A stretch of DNA of 53,867 nucleotides from Gemmatimonadota bacterium (GTDB lineage: Bacteria; Latescibacterota; UBA2968). Both the position numbers and the translations under genes were made by a program. The stretch covers positions 33,367-87,233 of the forward strand of contig PBWH01000007.1 of the NCBI GenBank assembly GCA_002727195.1, given 5' to 3'. A model generated the notes under the pieces. That model did no database searches. It was not told the origin of the DNA and was given only the letters and a program-made list of their open reading frames with translations. Below, in pieces: positions 26,584-34,585 of the stretch (positions are counted from its first letter, which is position 1; every line of letters starts with the position of its first letter).

Positions 26584-27846
26584 TCAGTTCAGCGTGATGG
26601 AAACGGAGCGGTCGTCGGGTGTGAACGCGAGAAGCGTGGTCTCGCCATCTCGATAGAAGGTCCCGTTTTCGAATGCCGCGCGGCTGTTCGCTTCAGACAG
26701 AGGCTGTCCGTCAACGGATACCCCGGCGAGCGGTCGATCGACTCGAAGGGTGAACTCGGGAACTTGTACGGGCAGGCCCAGGGACACGGCGTCGCCGTCG
26801 ACCGTCAGGTCGGCCATCTCTTTGGCAATGGCGTAGCTCGTGATCTCGCTGCATTTACGCCAACGTGTTCGCTCGCCCTCGGGGTCGCGTTCACGAAGCC
26901 GTCGGACAATGGTCTTGAAGGCGTTGAAGCCGCGGCGGTCCTCGTCGTGCAGGCCGTAGAAGCCCTGCCAGTGGCTGATCAAGACGGCCGGATCACCGGC
27001 GTCGATCACGGCGGGCAAGCGTCCGCCCTGCAGGTCCTCGGTGATATACTTGGAGACGTTGACCTCACCGAATCCCGTCCACGACCCCGTGTAGTCTCCG
27101 ACGCAGGCGATGACTTCACCCATCGCGGTTCCTGCCTCACGGTCGGGATACCAGACAGGTGTATCGACAGCGCCGTCCGAACTGACGCGTTTGAAGAGAT
27201 AGGGGGTCGGGTTACCCGTGACAGAGCGAACCGCTTCCTCGGCACACCTGGCGTAGAAGTCGATCGGGTTGCCGAAACCACCCGGTGAGGTCACCCCGTC
27301 CGGGGTCAGACCGACATTGTCCAGGATCTGGCAGGCTGTCGTGATATACCGGACGATCAACTCGGGCTGGTCGACGGGCAGCTGGTTCCACCCCCACTGT
27401 TCCCACAGGTTCGGGTCGACGGGCTGGAGTGTGTCGAGATCGACGACGAAGGTATGGGTCATCATCTCGGGCGTGATGTCGTAGTTGGGGACGATCAGCT
27501 CACGACACATCTGCAGCCAGGATTCCTGCTGCGCTTTGCTGAAGATCTCGAGCCCGTGGTCGATCCGACCGAGGGCTGCGGGACACGGGACGACGCTATA
27601 CTTACCCTTGACCCCGTGTTCGAGGCAGAATTCCGCGAATTCAAGCGTAAAGGACTCCGGGTGAACGACCGGGAGATCTTCCCAGCGGCGGTTGGATTCC
27701 ACCACGTTTTCCACCCCATATTGGCGATCGACGGCGATCCGGTCCCTCAGGAAAAAGTAGTTGAGGTTGACCAGCATCGTCGAGTCGTCGAAGATGATCG
27801 ACAGGGGGACGCGGTCCAGCGCGTGTTTGGTGATTTCGACGTTCAT
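26584..27846 (-). CDS. Polysaccharide deacetylase-like protein (putative)
   Basis: 420 residues, no signal peptide. N-terminal SIIFDDSTMLVNLNYFF has the acidic FDDS resembling the metal-binding TFDD of NodB/CE4 esterases. HGVKGKYSVVPCP and TSPGGFGNPIDFYARCAEE recall barrel strands of that fold, and HTFVVDLDT and SHWQGFYGL add candidate His residues. The last 90 residues (VPEFTLRVDRPLAGVSVDGQPL) are a beta-sandwich-like tail. The assignment rests on these motifs only, so it could be another TIM-barrel carbohydrate enzyme. Downstream of it on the same strand lies the beta-helix gene, consistent with a carbohydrate role. Divergent from the broken CheY gene. Confidence 0.55.
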   Translation of the reverse strand: MNVEITKHALDRVPLSIIFDDSTMLVNLNYFFLRDRIAVDRQYGVENVVESNRRWEDLPVVHPESFTLEFAEFCLEHGVKGKYSVVPCPAALGRIDHGLEIFSKAQQESWLQMCRELIVPNYDITPEMMTHTFVVDLDTLQPVDPNLWEQWGWNQLPVDQPELIVRYITTACQILDNVGLTPDGVTSPGGFGNPIDFYARCAEEAVRSVTGNPTPYLFKRVSSDGAVDTPVWYPDREAGTAMGEVIACVGDYTGSWTGFGEVNVSKYITEDLQGGRLPAVIDAGDPAVLISHWQGFYGLHDEDRRGFNAFKTIVRRLRERDPEGERTRWRKCSEITSYAIAKEMADLTVDGDAVSLGLPVQVPEFTLRVDRPLAGVSVDGQPLSEANSRAAFENGTFYRDGETTLLAFTPDDRSVSITLN

Positions 27847-27928
27847 CGGCTCTCACTTCTGTGGGTCTTCGGGGCAAAGAACATACGCCAGAGGGGGCTT
27901 TTTGACAAAGGAATCGGGTCTATCCGAG

Positions 27929-27958
27929 TTGACGATCGAAGCACGCCGCCCTTACTTT
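27929..27958 (+). promoter_or_regulatory. Possible promoter for the CheY-like gene
   Basis: TTGACG at 27929-27934, an 18-base spacer and TACTTT at 27953-27958, 35 bp before the GTG start. A second TTGACA at 27902-27907 has no matching -10. Plausible but unproven. Confidence 0.35.
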
Positions 27959-27993
27959 AAATGTCGCTACGGAGACGTTGCAGAGGGGGACTT

Positions 27994-28354
27994 GTGGCAA
28001 GCGTTCTGATTATCGATGACGACGAGTTGATGCGATCGTTTCTGGTCGAGTCTTTCGAGAGCAAGGGATACGAGGTCCGCTCCGAGAATAACAGCCAGAT
28101 CGGCGTCGATGCATACATCGGACCTGGTGATCACGGATCTCTTTATGCCGGAGAAAGACGGTGTGGAGGTCGCCCGGAGTCTGATCAAGCACGATCCGGA
28201 GGTCAAGATCATCGCCATGTCCGGTGGAGACTCGGTAGGTGGACGGAAGGATGTGCTCGAAGTCCTCGAGGATTTCGGCGTCAGGAGGACGTTCGGTAAG
28301 CCGTTCAGAATCGGTGAGGTCCTCGAGGCCGCGGAGGCGCTGATCGGCGAGTAA
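27994..28354 (+). pseudogene. CheY-like stand-alone receiver, frameshifted
   Basis: Starts at GTG 27994 after agaggggga. ASVLIIDDDELMRSFLVESF gives the acidic pair. The frame shifts by one near 28108 (after QIGVDA), and the other frame supplies SDLVITDLFMPEKDG (phospho-acceptor Asp), IIAMSGGDSVGG and RRTFGKPFRIGEV (conserved Lys). About 120 residues joined, a single receiver domain without output. No cognate kinase adjacent. A single lesion, so an assembly error is possible. Confidence 0.82.
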
Positions 28355-28450
28355 GGATTGAGGATTTAGAATCGAGAATTGAGGATTGGAAGGCAGGGAT
28401 TTGGGGGTGTGAGCTGAAAATGTTCACATCCCTTTACTGTTTGTGAGCGT

Positions 28451-29290
28451 ATGTCGACTGATGACGTTGTAATCAATGCGGCGGAACACGCGTGGGTGAC
28501 GAGCGATCCCCGGTTCCCGATCATTCCCGAGCAGGCCAACTGCAACATAAAGTCGGTCCCGAATCGGGAGTATTCGGCGGAACACCTGATCTCCGAGATG
28601 GGGATCTACGGGATCGATCGGACGGTGATCAGCCACGTCTGCTACTACGGGCGGGTGAACGACTACACGAGCTATGCCGTGAAGACGTGGCCGGATCGGT
28701 TCGCTGGGATCGGCTTGCTGTTCGGGCACAAGCTGTATGCGCCAGGAGACGAAGCGAACCCGGATCGGCTCTCTTACGCGATGGAGGAACAGGGGCTGGC
28801 TGGGCTGCGGCTCAGTCCGATCTACGACAAACAGGTTCGCTGGTTCGACGACGCGTATATGCATCTCGTTTGGGAACGGGCGCAGGAACTGGGGGCGGTG
28901 TTCAATGTCTTCCTGGCCTCCGAACAGGTCGATCAGGTGGCGAACATGGCCGAGCGCTTCCCCGGGGTGAACGTGGTGATCGACCATATCGCCATGATCG
29001 ACATCACGGCTGACGACGAGGCTGGCTTTGGTCCCCTGCTGGACATGCATCGTCTGCCGAACGTGTATGTCCGGACGTCGCTGCACAACCCGTCTCGAGA
29101 AGAGGTCCCGTATCGAGACGTATGGCCGTTCCTCGAACGGCTGTACGACGTCTACGGCGCCGAGCGCATGCTGTTCGCCAACTTCTTCGAGTATGTGATT
29201 ATGAAGGAGATGATCCCGTTCGTTACCAACGAGGATAAGCGCTGGATTCTTGGGGAAACGGCGAGGAAACTGTACTTCAAGTCAAAATGA
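28451..29290 (+). CDS. Amidohydrolase-2-like TIM-barrel protein with altered metal site
   Basis: 279 residues resembling amidohydrolase_2 (PF04909): GIDRTVISHVCYYG, RFAGIGLLFGH, GLAGLRLSPIYDKQ, WERAQELGAVFNVFLA, VVIDHIAMID. The expected N-terminal DxHxH is AAEHAW and the C-terminal SDYP Asp is replaced (ERMLFANFFEY), so a standard mononuclear metal site is incomplete. It may be a non-metal lactonase-like or a non-catalytic member. It precedes the enolase-superfamily gene on the same strand, a pairing often seen in sugar-acid catabolism. The 96 bp upstream holds AT-rich repeats of attgaggatt. Confidence 0.75.
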   Translation: MSTDDVVINAAEHAWVTSDPRFPIIPEQANCNIKSVPNREYSAEHLISEMGIYGIDRTVISHVCYYGRVNDYTSYAVKTWPDRFAGIGLLFGHKLYAPGDEANPDRLSYAMEEQGLAGLRLSPIYDKQVRWFDDAYMHLVWERAQELGAVFNVFLASEQVDQVANMAERFPGVNVVIDHIAMIDITADDEAGFGPLLDMHRLPNVYVRTSLHNPSREEVPYRDVWPFLERLYDVYGAERMLFANFFEYVIMKEMIPFVTNEDKRWILGETARKLYFKSK

Positions 29291-29328
29291 AAAATTCAAA
29301 ATGCAAAATAGTGAAAGGCGTCTCTCCA

Positions 29329-29368
29329 CCTCGTGGGAGGCGTCTCTGACGCCGAGGTTTTCCAATCC
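29329..29368 (+). repeat. REP-like repeat, family A, abutting a start codon
   Basis: CCTCGTGGGAGGCGTCTCTG followed by ACGCCGAGGTTTTCCAATCC. Hairpin GGCGTC-tct-GACGCC. The last base lies directly before the ATG of the enolase-superfamily gene, so its 5' leader, including the only GAGG, is repeat DNA. Confidence 0.7.
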
Positions 29369-30418
29369 ATGAAGATCACCAACCTGACAATCGAAACACG
29401 CAAAGTCGATCCCAAACCGAATCCCAAGGCCGACTCGCTCCAGGAACTACCCGGATCCGGCAGTGTCACCGTCCGCGTTGAAGCCGAAGACGGGACGGTC
29501 GGAGAAGGCGGTGCCTCGTTTGGCCGAATCGCCGGTGGCCCAGACGCCCTTGCCGCGGTTATCGAACACGAACTGAAGCCGATCGCGGTCGGGAGTGACG
29601 TGCGGTATGTGGCCGGGACCCATCGGGCCATGTTGGTCGAGACTGAGTATCACGGCTCAGCTGGACTGGCGATGTTCGGAATAGCTGCGGTGGATACAGC
29701 GCTGTGGGACTGCTTGGGGAAGTCGCTGGGGGTCCCGTGCTGGCAGCTGTGGGGGCGGGTGAACGAACGGATCCGCGCTTACGCCATGGTGGGGTGGCTG
29801 AACTTCGACGACGGTGAGGTTCAGGAGGTTTGTGCGCGCGCGGTCGGACAGGGCTTCAGGGCCGTCAAGGTCAAGGTTGGCTACGAGACGCTGAAGCAGG
29901 ATATCGCACGGGTTGAGATGGTGCGGAAGGCCGTGGATGACGACGTGGGGATTATGGTGGACGCGAACCAGTCGCTGACGGCGGCTGAGGCCGTCCGTCG
30001 TGGGCGTGCTTTCGAGCAGATGGGATGCGTGTGGTGGGAAGAGCCGATCGCGGCGGATGACATCGACGGGTATGCCGAGTTAACGCGGTCACTCGATATA
30101 CCAGTGGCCACAGGAGAGAACCTGTATACGGCAGCCGATTTCGCGCGGTTCCTGAAGCGGGAAGCGGTTGACATCGTTCAGCCAGACTTGAGGAGAGGCG
30201 GTGGTCCGACGGCGCTGCTTCAGGTCGGTCGTATGGCGGAGGCCTTTCGAAGGCCATATGCGTCTCACGGCGGTGGGCCCGTGCAGCTGAACGTGATGGC
30301 CTGCCTCGGGAATGCGATGTATCTCGAAACCGGGATGATTCCGGAGGGGTCTCCGATGAGGCTGGATACAGACGGATGTGTGAATGTGCCTGAAGGGGCG
30401 GGGTTTTCCTGGGATTAG
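29369..30418 (+). CDS. Mandelate racemase/muconate lactonizing enzyme (enolase superfamily)
   Basis: 349 residues from ATG 29369 (KITNLTIETRK). The capping domain is residues 1-125. Barrel residues are complete: Lys167-x-Lys169 (AVKVKVG), metal ligands Asp198 (MVDANQS), Glu224 (WWEEP) and Glu250 (ATGENLY), Asp273 (VQPDLRRGG) and His300 (YASHGGG). The KxK plus His arrangement is that of the mandelate racemase/sugar-acid dehydratase subgroup, which removes the proton alpha to a carboxylate. Likely sugar-acid dehydration in the cytosol. An in-frame start 36 bp upstream would lie inside the family A repeat. Confidence 0.92.
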   Translation: MKITNLTIETRKVDPKPNPKADSLQELPGSGSVTVRVEAEDGTVGEGGASFGRIAGGPDALAAVIEHELKPIAVGSDVRYVAGTHRAMLVETEYHGSAGLAMFGIAAVDTALWDCLGKSLGVPCWQLWGRVNERIRAYAMVGWLNFDDGEVQEVCARAVGQGFRAVKVKVGYETLKQDIARVEMVRKAVDDDVGIMVDANQSLTAAEAVRRGRAFEQMGCVWWEEPIAADDIDGYAELTRSLDIPVATGENLYTAADFARFLKREAVDIVQPDLRRGGGPTALLQVGRMAEAFRRPYASHGGGPVQLNVMACLGNAMYLETGMIPEGSPMRLDTDGCVNVPEGAGFSWD

Positions 30419-30618
30419 GAGCGGAGGGATAGGCAAGAGGCATCGGGTACCAGGCAGCAGGTGGTGGGCACAGAGCGACGTGCAGAAGGGCAGAGACGAG
30501 TGCGGAGAATGGGCATGTTGGTTGCTTTTCGCCCTCGGCTCCGTTCTCAGCCCAGACCCAGATCAGCAAGCCGTAGCGTTTCTTTGGGAGCCGGGTAACC
30601 CTAGAGGGGGGTAGAGGT

Positions 30619-31054
30619 ATGCAGCCTGAGTTTACGATCAACCATCTGGCGGTTCTCGTGTGTGTGGTCGCGGCGATGCCAGTGGGGTTCCCTGTGGTTC
30701 GGTCCCCTGTTTGGGAATGCGTGGGCGCGTCATATGGGGTATGACGAGGATATGCAGCCCGAAGGGATGGGTAAGTCGATGGCCATCTTCGCGATCGGGA
30801 ACCTGCCGATCGCGTTCGTGCTTGCGCACAGCATCATCGTCTAGCAGCCGCAAACGTAGGGGTTCGGTGACAATCAGCCGATGTGGGGCTACGGACTGAA
30901 CGGTGCGGTGTGGCCGTGGCTCGGGTTCTTCCTGCCATTGCAGATCGGACGGGTGGCGTGGGAGATGAAGGGATGGGGGCTCGTAGTGATCAATTCGAGC
31001 TTCGATCTTGTCAGGCTACTGATCTTCGGGATGATTCTGGCTTACTGGCAATAA
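30619..31054 (+). pseudogene. DUF1761-type membrane protein with one frameshift and two amber codons
   Basis: The frame starts QPEFTINHLAVLVCVVAAM, shifts near 30683 (one extra C in TTCCCTG), and continues LWFGPLFGNAWARHMGY and KSMAIFAIGNLPIAFVLAHS. In-frame TAG codons at 30842-30844 and 30857-30859 read as SIIV*QPQT*GFG; both lie where Trp would fit (TGG to TAG). The rest (VWPWLGFFLPLQIGRVAWE, RLLIFGMILAYWQ) is intact to TAA at 31054. Four hydrophobic helices in all, about 145 residues. Function of the family is unknown. Confidence 0.75.
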
Positions 31055-31092
31055 GGGTGTTCCAGGTTGAAAGTTCCAAGTTCCAAGATAAT

Positions 31093-31141
31093 CTGGCGCC
31101 CTGGAAGGGCGCCAGATCGTTAGCCTGGGGCGGAAGCCCCG
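31093..31141 (+). repeat. Hairpin repeat, family B
   Basis: CTGGCGCCCT-gga-AGGGCGCCAG is a perfect 10-bp hairpin, followed by tagcctggggcggaagcccc, the same second hairpin as at 33764 and 53001. It ends 18 bp before the truncated BrnT coding sequence. Confidence 0.65.
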
Positions 31142-31158
31142 AGCACTCCAACGACTAG

Positions 31159-31305
31159 GACCGGTTCATCCTTCTGGGCATGAGCATCAAGCTTCGAACA
31201 GTAGTGGTCTGCCACTGTCTTCGGGAGAATGAGGACAGTATTCGTATAATCTCCGCTCGAAGAGCCTCTTCATTAGAGGAACGCGACTATTGGAGTCAAA
31301 GATGA
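31159..31305 (+). pseudogene. BrnT-type toxin, 5'-truncated remnant
   Basis: Open frame after a TAG at 31156-31158: RFILLGMSIKLRTVVVCHC, then SIRIISARRASSLEERDYW, the C-terminal half of BrnT (consensus VVH..RGxxIRIISARxAtxxExxxYE). The N-terminal half with the first beta strands and catalytic residues is missing, and family B repeat DNA occupies the place. The stop overlaps the antitoxin start (ATGA) as in intact brnTA operons. Not toxic as read. Confidence 0.75.
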
Positions 31306-31517
31306 AAGAGAAATACGACTTCTCGAAAATGAAGGGATGGCGAAATCCCTACGTTGTGAGCCTGAAGCAACCCGTTACGATGCGGACCGATCGTGACACA
31401 GTTTCCTACTTCAAGTCGATGGCTAAGGACACAGGGATACCTTGCCAGAGCCTGATCAATCTCTACCTCCGAGATTGCGCAATGTCTGGGAGAAAACTCG
31501 AGATGAGCTGGGACTAG
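31302..31517 (+). CDS. brnA: BrnA/CopG-type antitoxin, orphan
   Basis: 71 residues. MKEKYDFSKMKG at the start is characteristic of antitoxins paired with BrnT-like toxins, and TMRTDRDTVSYFKSMAKDTGIPCQSLINLYL is a ribbon-helix-helix DNA-binding segment (beta strand then two helices). The residues are given here in the order seen; the RHH lies at about 30-62. It would neutralise BrnT and repress the operon. The partner toxin is truncated, so this is an orphan and may persist by chance or as a regulator. Start at ATG 31302 chosen over a TTG at 31290 because of the overlap with brnT. Confidence 0.82.
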   Translation: MKEKYDFSKMKGWRNPYVVSLKQPVTMRTDRDTVSYFKSMAKDTGIPCQSLINLYLRDCAMSGRKLEMSWD

Positions 31518-31543
31518 ACTCGTTGAGAGGTCCATCGACACAT

Positions 31544-32245
31544 ATGGCAGGCGTTTCAGTGACAGAAGAGTTCGACTACGAGGATAACCCCGACCGCTTC
31601 CGGGTGAATCAGGAGGTCGTGAACCGGTATGGGTTGGTCGGGGACGTCCACGACGAGGTGGCTGCCCGGGTTGCCAAAGAGGCTCTCTGGCCGCTGCTCG
31701 ATATGGGATGTGGTGAAGGACGGCTGGGGCAGGCGGTCGACGAGGCGGGCCCAATGGTGGCGACGGATCTGGCCCGTACGCTCCTCCTGCAAGCCCGACC
31801 CCCCAGGGTCTGCTCGGACATGACCCGGCTGCCGGTTCCGGAGGGGTCATTAGGAAGCGCGGCGGCGCTCTGGTGCCTGTATCACGTGGGCAGTCCGATC
31901 GAGGCGATACGGGAAGCCCATCGTGTGTTGCGCCCGGGTGGACTGTTCGCCACGTGCGCGCCGAGTATCGACAACGATCCAGAGCTGGCCCACTGCTTTC
32001 CGCCCCCGAAGCCGTCACCGTTCGATTCCGAATTCGGGGGGGAACTCGTTAAGGAAGTGTTCGGGAACGTGGAGGCGGATCACTGGGACACGCCGGCCGT
32101 CACGCTGCCTGATGCGGAAGCTGTCGCGCTGTTCCTGAAGGGGCGGGGGAAGTCGGCAGACGAGGCGTCCGAGTTGACGAAACAAGTCGAGATGCCTGTA
32201 ACCTTGACCAAACGAGGGGCCCTGTTCTGGGCCTACAAGCGATGA
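31544..32245 (+). CDS. Class I SAM-dependent methyltransferase
   Basis: About 233 residues from ATG 31544 (AGVSVTEEFDYEDNP); an earlier in-frame ATG (31442) would run through the antitoxin gene. SAM motif I is LLDMGCGEGRLG, then VATDLART, the motif II area DMTRLPVPEGSLGSAAALWC and HRVLRPGGLFATCAP. This resembles ubiE/SAM_MT_11-type small-molecule methyltransferases. Cytosolic. Its stop overlaps the start of the sulfatase gene (ATGA), so the two are translationally coupled, an unexplained pairing. Confidence 0.9.
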   Translation: MAGVSVTEEFDYEDNPDRFRVNQEVVNRYGLVGDVHDEVAARVAKEALWPLLDMGCGEGRLGQAVDEAGPMVATDLARTLLLQARPPRVCSDMTRLPVPEGSLGSAAALWCLYHVGSPIEAIREAHRVLRPGGLFATCAPSIDNDPELAHCFPPPKPSPFDSEFGGELVKEVFGNVEADHWDTPAVTLPDAEAVALFLKGRGKSADEASELTKQVEMPVTLTKRGALFWAYKR

Positions 32246-33699
32246 GTGACCAGGTTAACAGACGGGACTTTCTGAAACGCGCAGGAGTAGTGGGAGCGGC
32301 TATGGCGATAGGTACCGGGTCACAGGAACTGCAGGCGAATACACGACGGCCGAACCTCGTCTACGTGTTCCCCGATCAGTATCGCCGTCATGCGATGGGG
32401 TTTGTGAACGAGGATCCCGTGTTGACGCCCCGGCTCGACGCGTTCGCGAAAGAGGGTGTGTATCTGCCGCACGCGGTCAGTAATTACCCCGTGTGCAGCC
32501 CCTATCGTGCGATGTTGATGACCGGACAGTGGCCGGCCCGGAACGGCGTGATGGCGAACTGTAACTCGAGCCGGACGCACCTCGACAACTTCCTCAAGAA
32601 GGACGCGTACTGTTTGACGGATGCGCTGTCAGACGCGGGTTACCATACCGCCTATCTCGGGAAATGGCACCTCGATGGGCCACCGTCGACGCCGGAAGGT
32701 GAGCGTGCCGTTTGGGATGTGTTCACGCCTCCCGGCCCTCGACGACACTCGATCGATTTCTGGTATTCGTATGGCGCAGCGAACAACCATATGGAGCCCT
32801 ATTACTGGACCGGAGATGGCGGCGAGGACAGTCGGATCGATATCAAGCAGTGGTCGCCCGAACACGAGGCGGATCAGGCGATCGCGTATATCCGGAATGA
32901 CGGGGGCGACTACAGGGATGCCGATCGACCGTTCGCGATCTTCCTGTCGATCAACCCGCCTCATCCGCCCTACCACCTGGTGCCTGACCGATATCGGGAG
33001 CTTTATACGGGGAAGTTCGTCGACGACTTGCTCGTTCGGCCGAACGTGGATCGGGGTGAATCCGGAAACAAGCGAGCGCCCGGGAGCGTACTCGACTACT
33101 TCGCCATGGTGAGCGGAGTGGACGAGCAGTTCGGGCGGATTCTCGACACGCTCGAAGCGGAAGGGCTCGCTGACGACACGATCGTGGTGTTTACGTCCGA
33201 TCACGGTGAGATGATGGGAGGACACGGTCGGATGAGCAAGAATGTCATCTACGAGGAGTCGTTCAACGTTCCGTTCCTGATCCGGTATGCGAACGGGATC
33301 CAGGCCCGCACGGATGATCTGATGCTGGGCACGCCGGACATCTACCCGACGCTGCTCGGGCTGATGGGGTTGGGAGATCGGATTCCGGATGCCGTCGAGG
33401 GCGTAGACCGTTCCAGTGTGATCCGGGATGGGAGCGGCGTTCGACCCGATGCGGCTGCCTATATGCGTCTCCCGCCAGGCCGACCGTCCGGTGGGCCCCG
33501 AGGGGTGCGCACCCATCGGTATACTTACCAGTGTGGTCGGCCGAATCAGGACGCGATGCTGTTCGACAACACCCAAGATCCCTACCAGATGGACAATCTG
33601 GCGGGGAAAGCGCCTGATCTGGTCAAGGAGATGGTGGGCCAAATGGAGGCTGAGCTGGAACGGATACAGGATCCGTGGTTGGATAGGCGAGGTGGGTAG
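32242..33699 (+). CDS. Tat-exported formylglycine sulfatase
   Basis: 485 residues. Twin-arginine signal NRRDFLKRAGVVGAAMAIG. The sulfatase signature is NYPVCSPYRAMLMTG with Cys85 (CxPxR) to be converted to formylglycine. N-terminal metal site VYVFPDQYRRHAM, later YLGKWHLDGP (Lys/His), INPPHPPYH and TSDHGEMMGGHGRMSKN (metal Asp/His). Hydrolyses a sulfate ester, probably on a sulfated polysaccharide or glycoside, in the periplasm. Needs a formylglycine-generating enzyme or anSME, neither seen here. Overlaps the methyltransferase gene. Confidence 0.94.
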   Translation: MSDQVNRRDFLKRAGVVGAAMAIGTGSQELQANTRRPNLVYVFPDQYRRHAMGFVNEDPVLTPRLDAFAKEGVYLPHAVSNYPVCSPYRAMLMTGQWPARNGVMANCNSSRTHLDNFLKKDAYCLTDALSDAGYHTAYLGKWHLDGPPSTPEGERAVWDVFTPPGPRRHSIDFWYSYGAANNHMEPYYWTGDGGEDSRIDIKQWSPEHEADQAIAYIRNDGGDYRDADRPFAIFLSINPPHPPYHLVPDRYRELYTGKFVDDLLVRPNVDRGESGNKRAPGSVLDYFAMVSGVDEQFGRILDTLEAEGLADDTIVVFTSDHGEMMGGHGRMSKNVIYEESFNVPFLIRYANGIQARTDDLMLGTPDIYPTLLGLMGLGDRIPDAVEGVDRSSVIRDGSGVRPDAAAYMRLPPGRPSGGPRGVRTHRYTYQCGRPNQDAMLFDNTQDPYQMDNLAGKAPDLVKEMVGQMEAELERIQDPWLDRRGG

Positions 33700-33716
33700 C
33701 GGGGAAAAGACAAGAC

Positions 33717-33845
33717 CTTAACCGCGGAGACGCAGAGGGCGCAGAGAGAACCATTTTGGGGGGCAGCCCCGAACGGGGCGCCGGCGAATAGCCAGGGGCT
33801 TTAGCCCCTGGTTTGGTGCGGTCCGATTTATAGGCGCCGCAGTGT
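33717..33845 (+). repeat. Composite repeat, family B
   Basis: It holds accgcggagacgcagagggc, then CAGCCCCgaacGGGGCG, then CCAGGGGCT-tt-AGCCCCTGG (perfect 9-bp hairpin, 33792-33811) and a GGCGCCGC tail. The copy at 52905-53050 has the same order of parts. It occupies most of the 288-bp gap after the sulfatase. Confidence 0.7.
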
Positions 33846-33987
33846 GCGGAACCCTCAGACACGACCGTGACCCACGGCGCCAACAAAACCTGCTCGAAGA
33901 CTCACCGATTCCAGGCACCCCAACCATCCTCCCAACCTTGCAAGGTCATCTGGTCGTGGGTAAGATCCGGTCAGGAGTCAGATCACA

Positions 33988-34528
33988 ATGCTCTACCGCC
34001 GAAATCACCTGATCGACCAGGTCTATACCGTTGACGGCAAGGCCGAGATCGTCAACGACATGATCGTGATGGACTCGCCGACCGGAAGCATGCCCGGTCG
34101 GTCGGCCGCCGCGATCTACCGGAGCCGCTAAGACTACGAAGTCGAACACGGGGGTGGTAACACGATTGCAGACAACGTGGGGTTTATCGTCGATCTGCCC
34201 AACCGTCAGTCTTTCTGCCCTGATGCGGCCTGGTATGTCGGTGAGATGACGATGAAGTTTTTGGAGGGGCCTCCGGTTCTAGCTGTCGAGGTCAGGAGTG
34301 AAGGGGATTACGGTCCGGCGGCAGAGGAAGCGATGGCACTGAAGAGAATCGACTACTTCGATGCCGGGGTCACAGGTGGTCTGGGATGTCGATCTGATGG
34401 GGCTGCACACGGTTCGGGTCTATACTGCGGAGAATCGGGGAGATCCGAGGGTCTACAGTCAAGGAGATGAAGCTGAGGCCGAACCGGCGATACCGGGCTG
34501 GAGGATGTCGGTTGACGCGTTGTTCTAG
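33988..34528 (+). pseudogene. Uma2-family (DUF820) nuclease-like protein, decayed
   Basis: Reads LYRRNHLIDQVYTVDGKAE, MIVMDSPTGSMPGRSAAAIY, an in-frame TAA at 34129-34131, then DYEVEHGGGNTIADNVGFIV, SFCPDAAWYVG and FLEGPPVLAVEVRSEGDYGP. A frameshift near 34370 leads to VVWDVDLMGLHTVRVYTAEN and EPAIPGWRMSVDALF with a TAG. The PD...ExR pattern is the PD-(D/E)xK-like core of Uma2 proteins. Two lesions in about 180 codons. Its biological role is unknown even for intact members. Confidence 0.8.
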
Positions 34529-34552
34529 AATAGCATGAGGAGTTGTGTACAT

Positions 34553-34585
34553 CCCGGCGGGCAGAGGTCCTGCCGGGCTTTTTTT
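34553..34585 (+). terminator. Rho-independent terminator
   Basis: GC-rich stem CCCGGCGGG / CCTGCCGGG (one wobble) followed by CTTTTTTT. It is oriented for transcription out of the Uma2 remnant; the last T-tract bases overlap the end of the convergent VOC gene. Confidence 0.8.

Noticed and set aside
32629-33642. 337-codon minus-strand open frame inside the sulfatase gene
   Set aside because: Shadow of the sulfatase; no motif and low-complexity composition.
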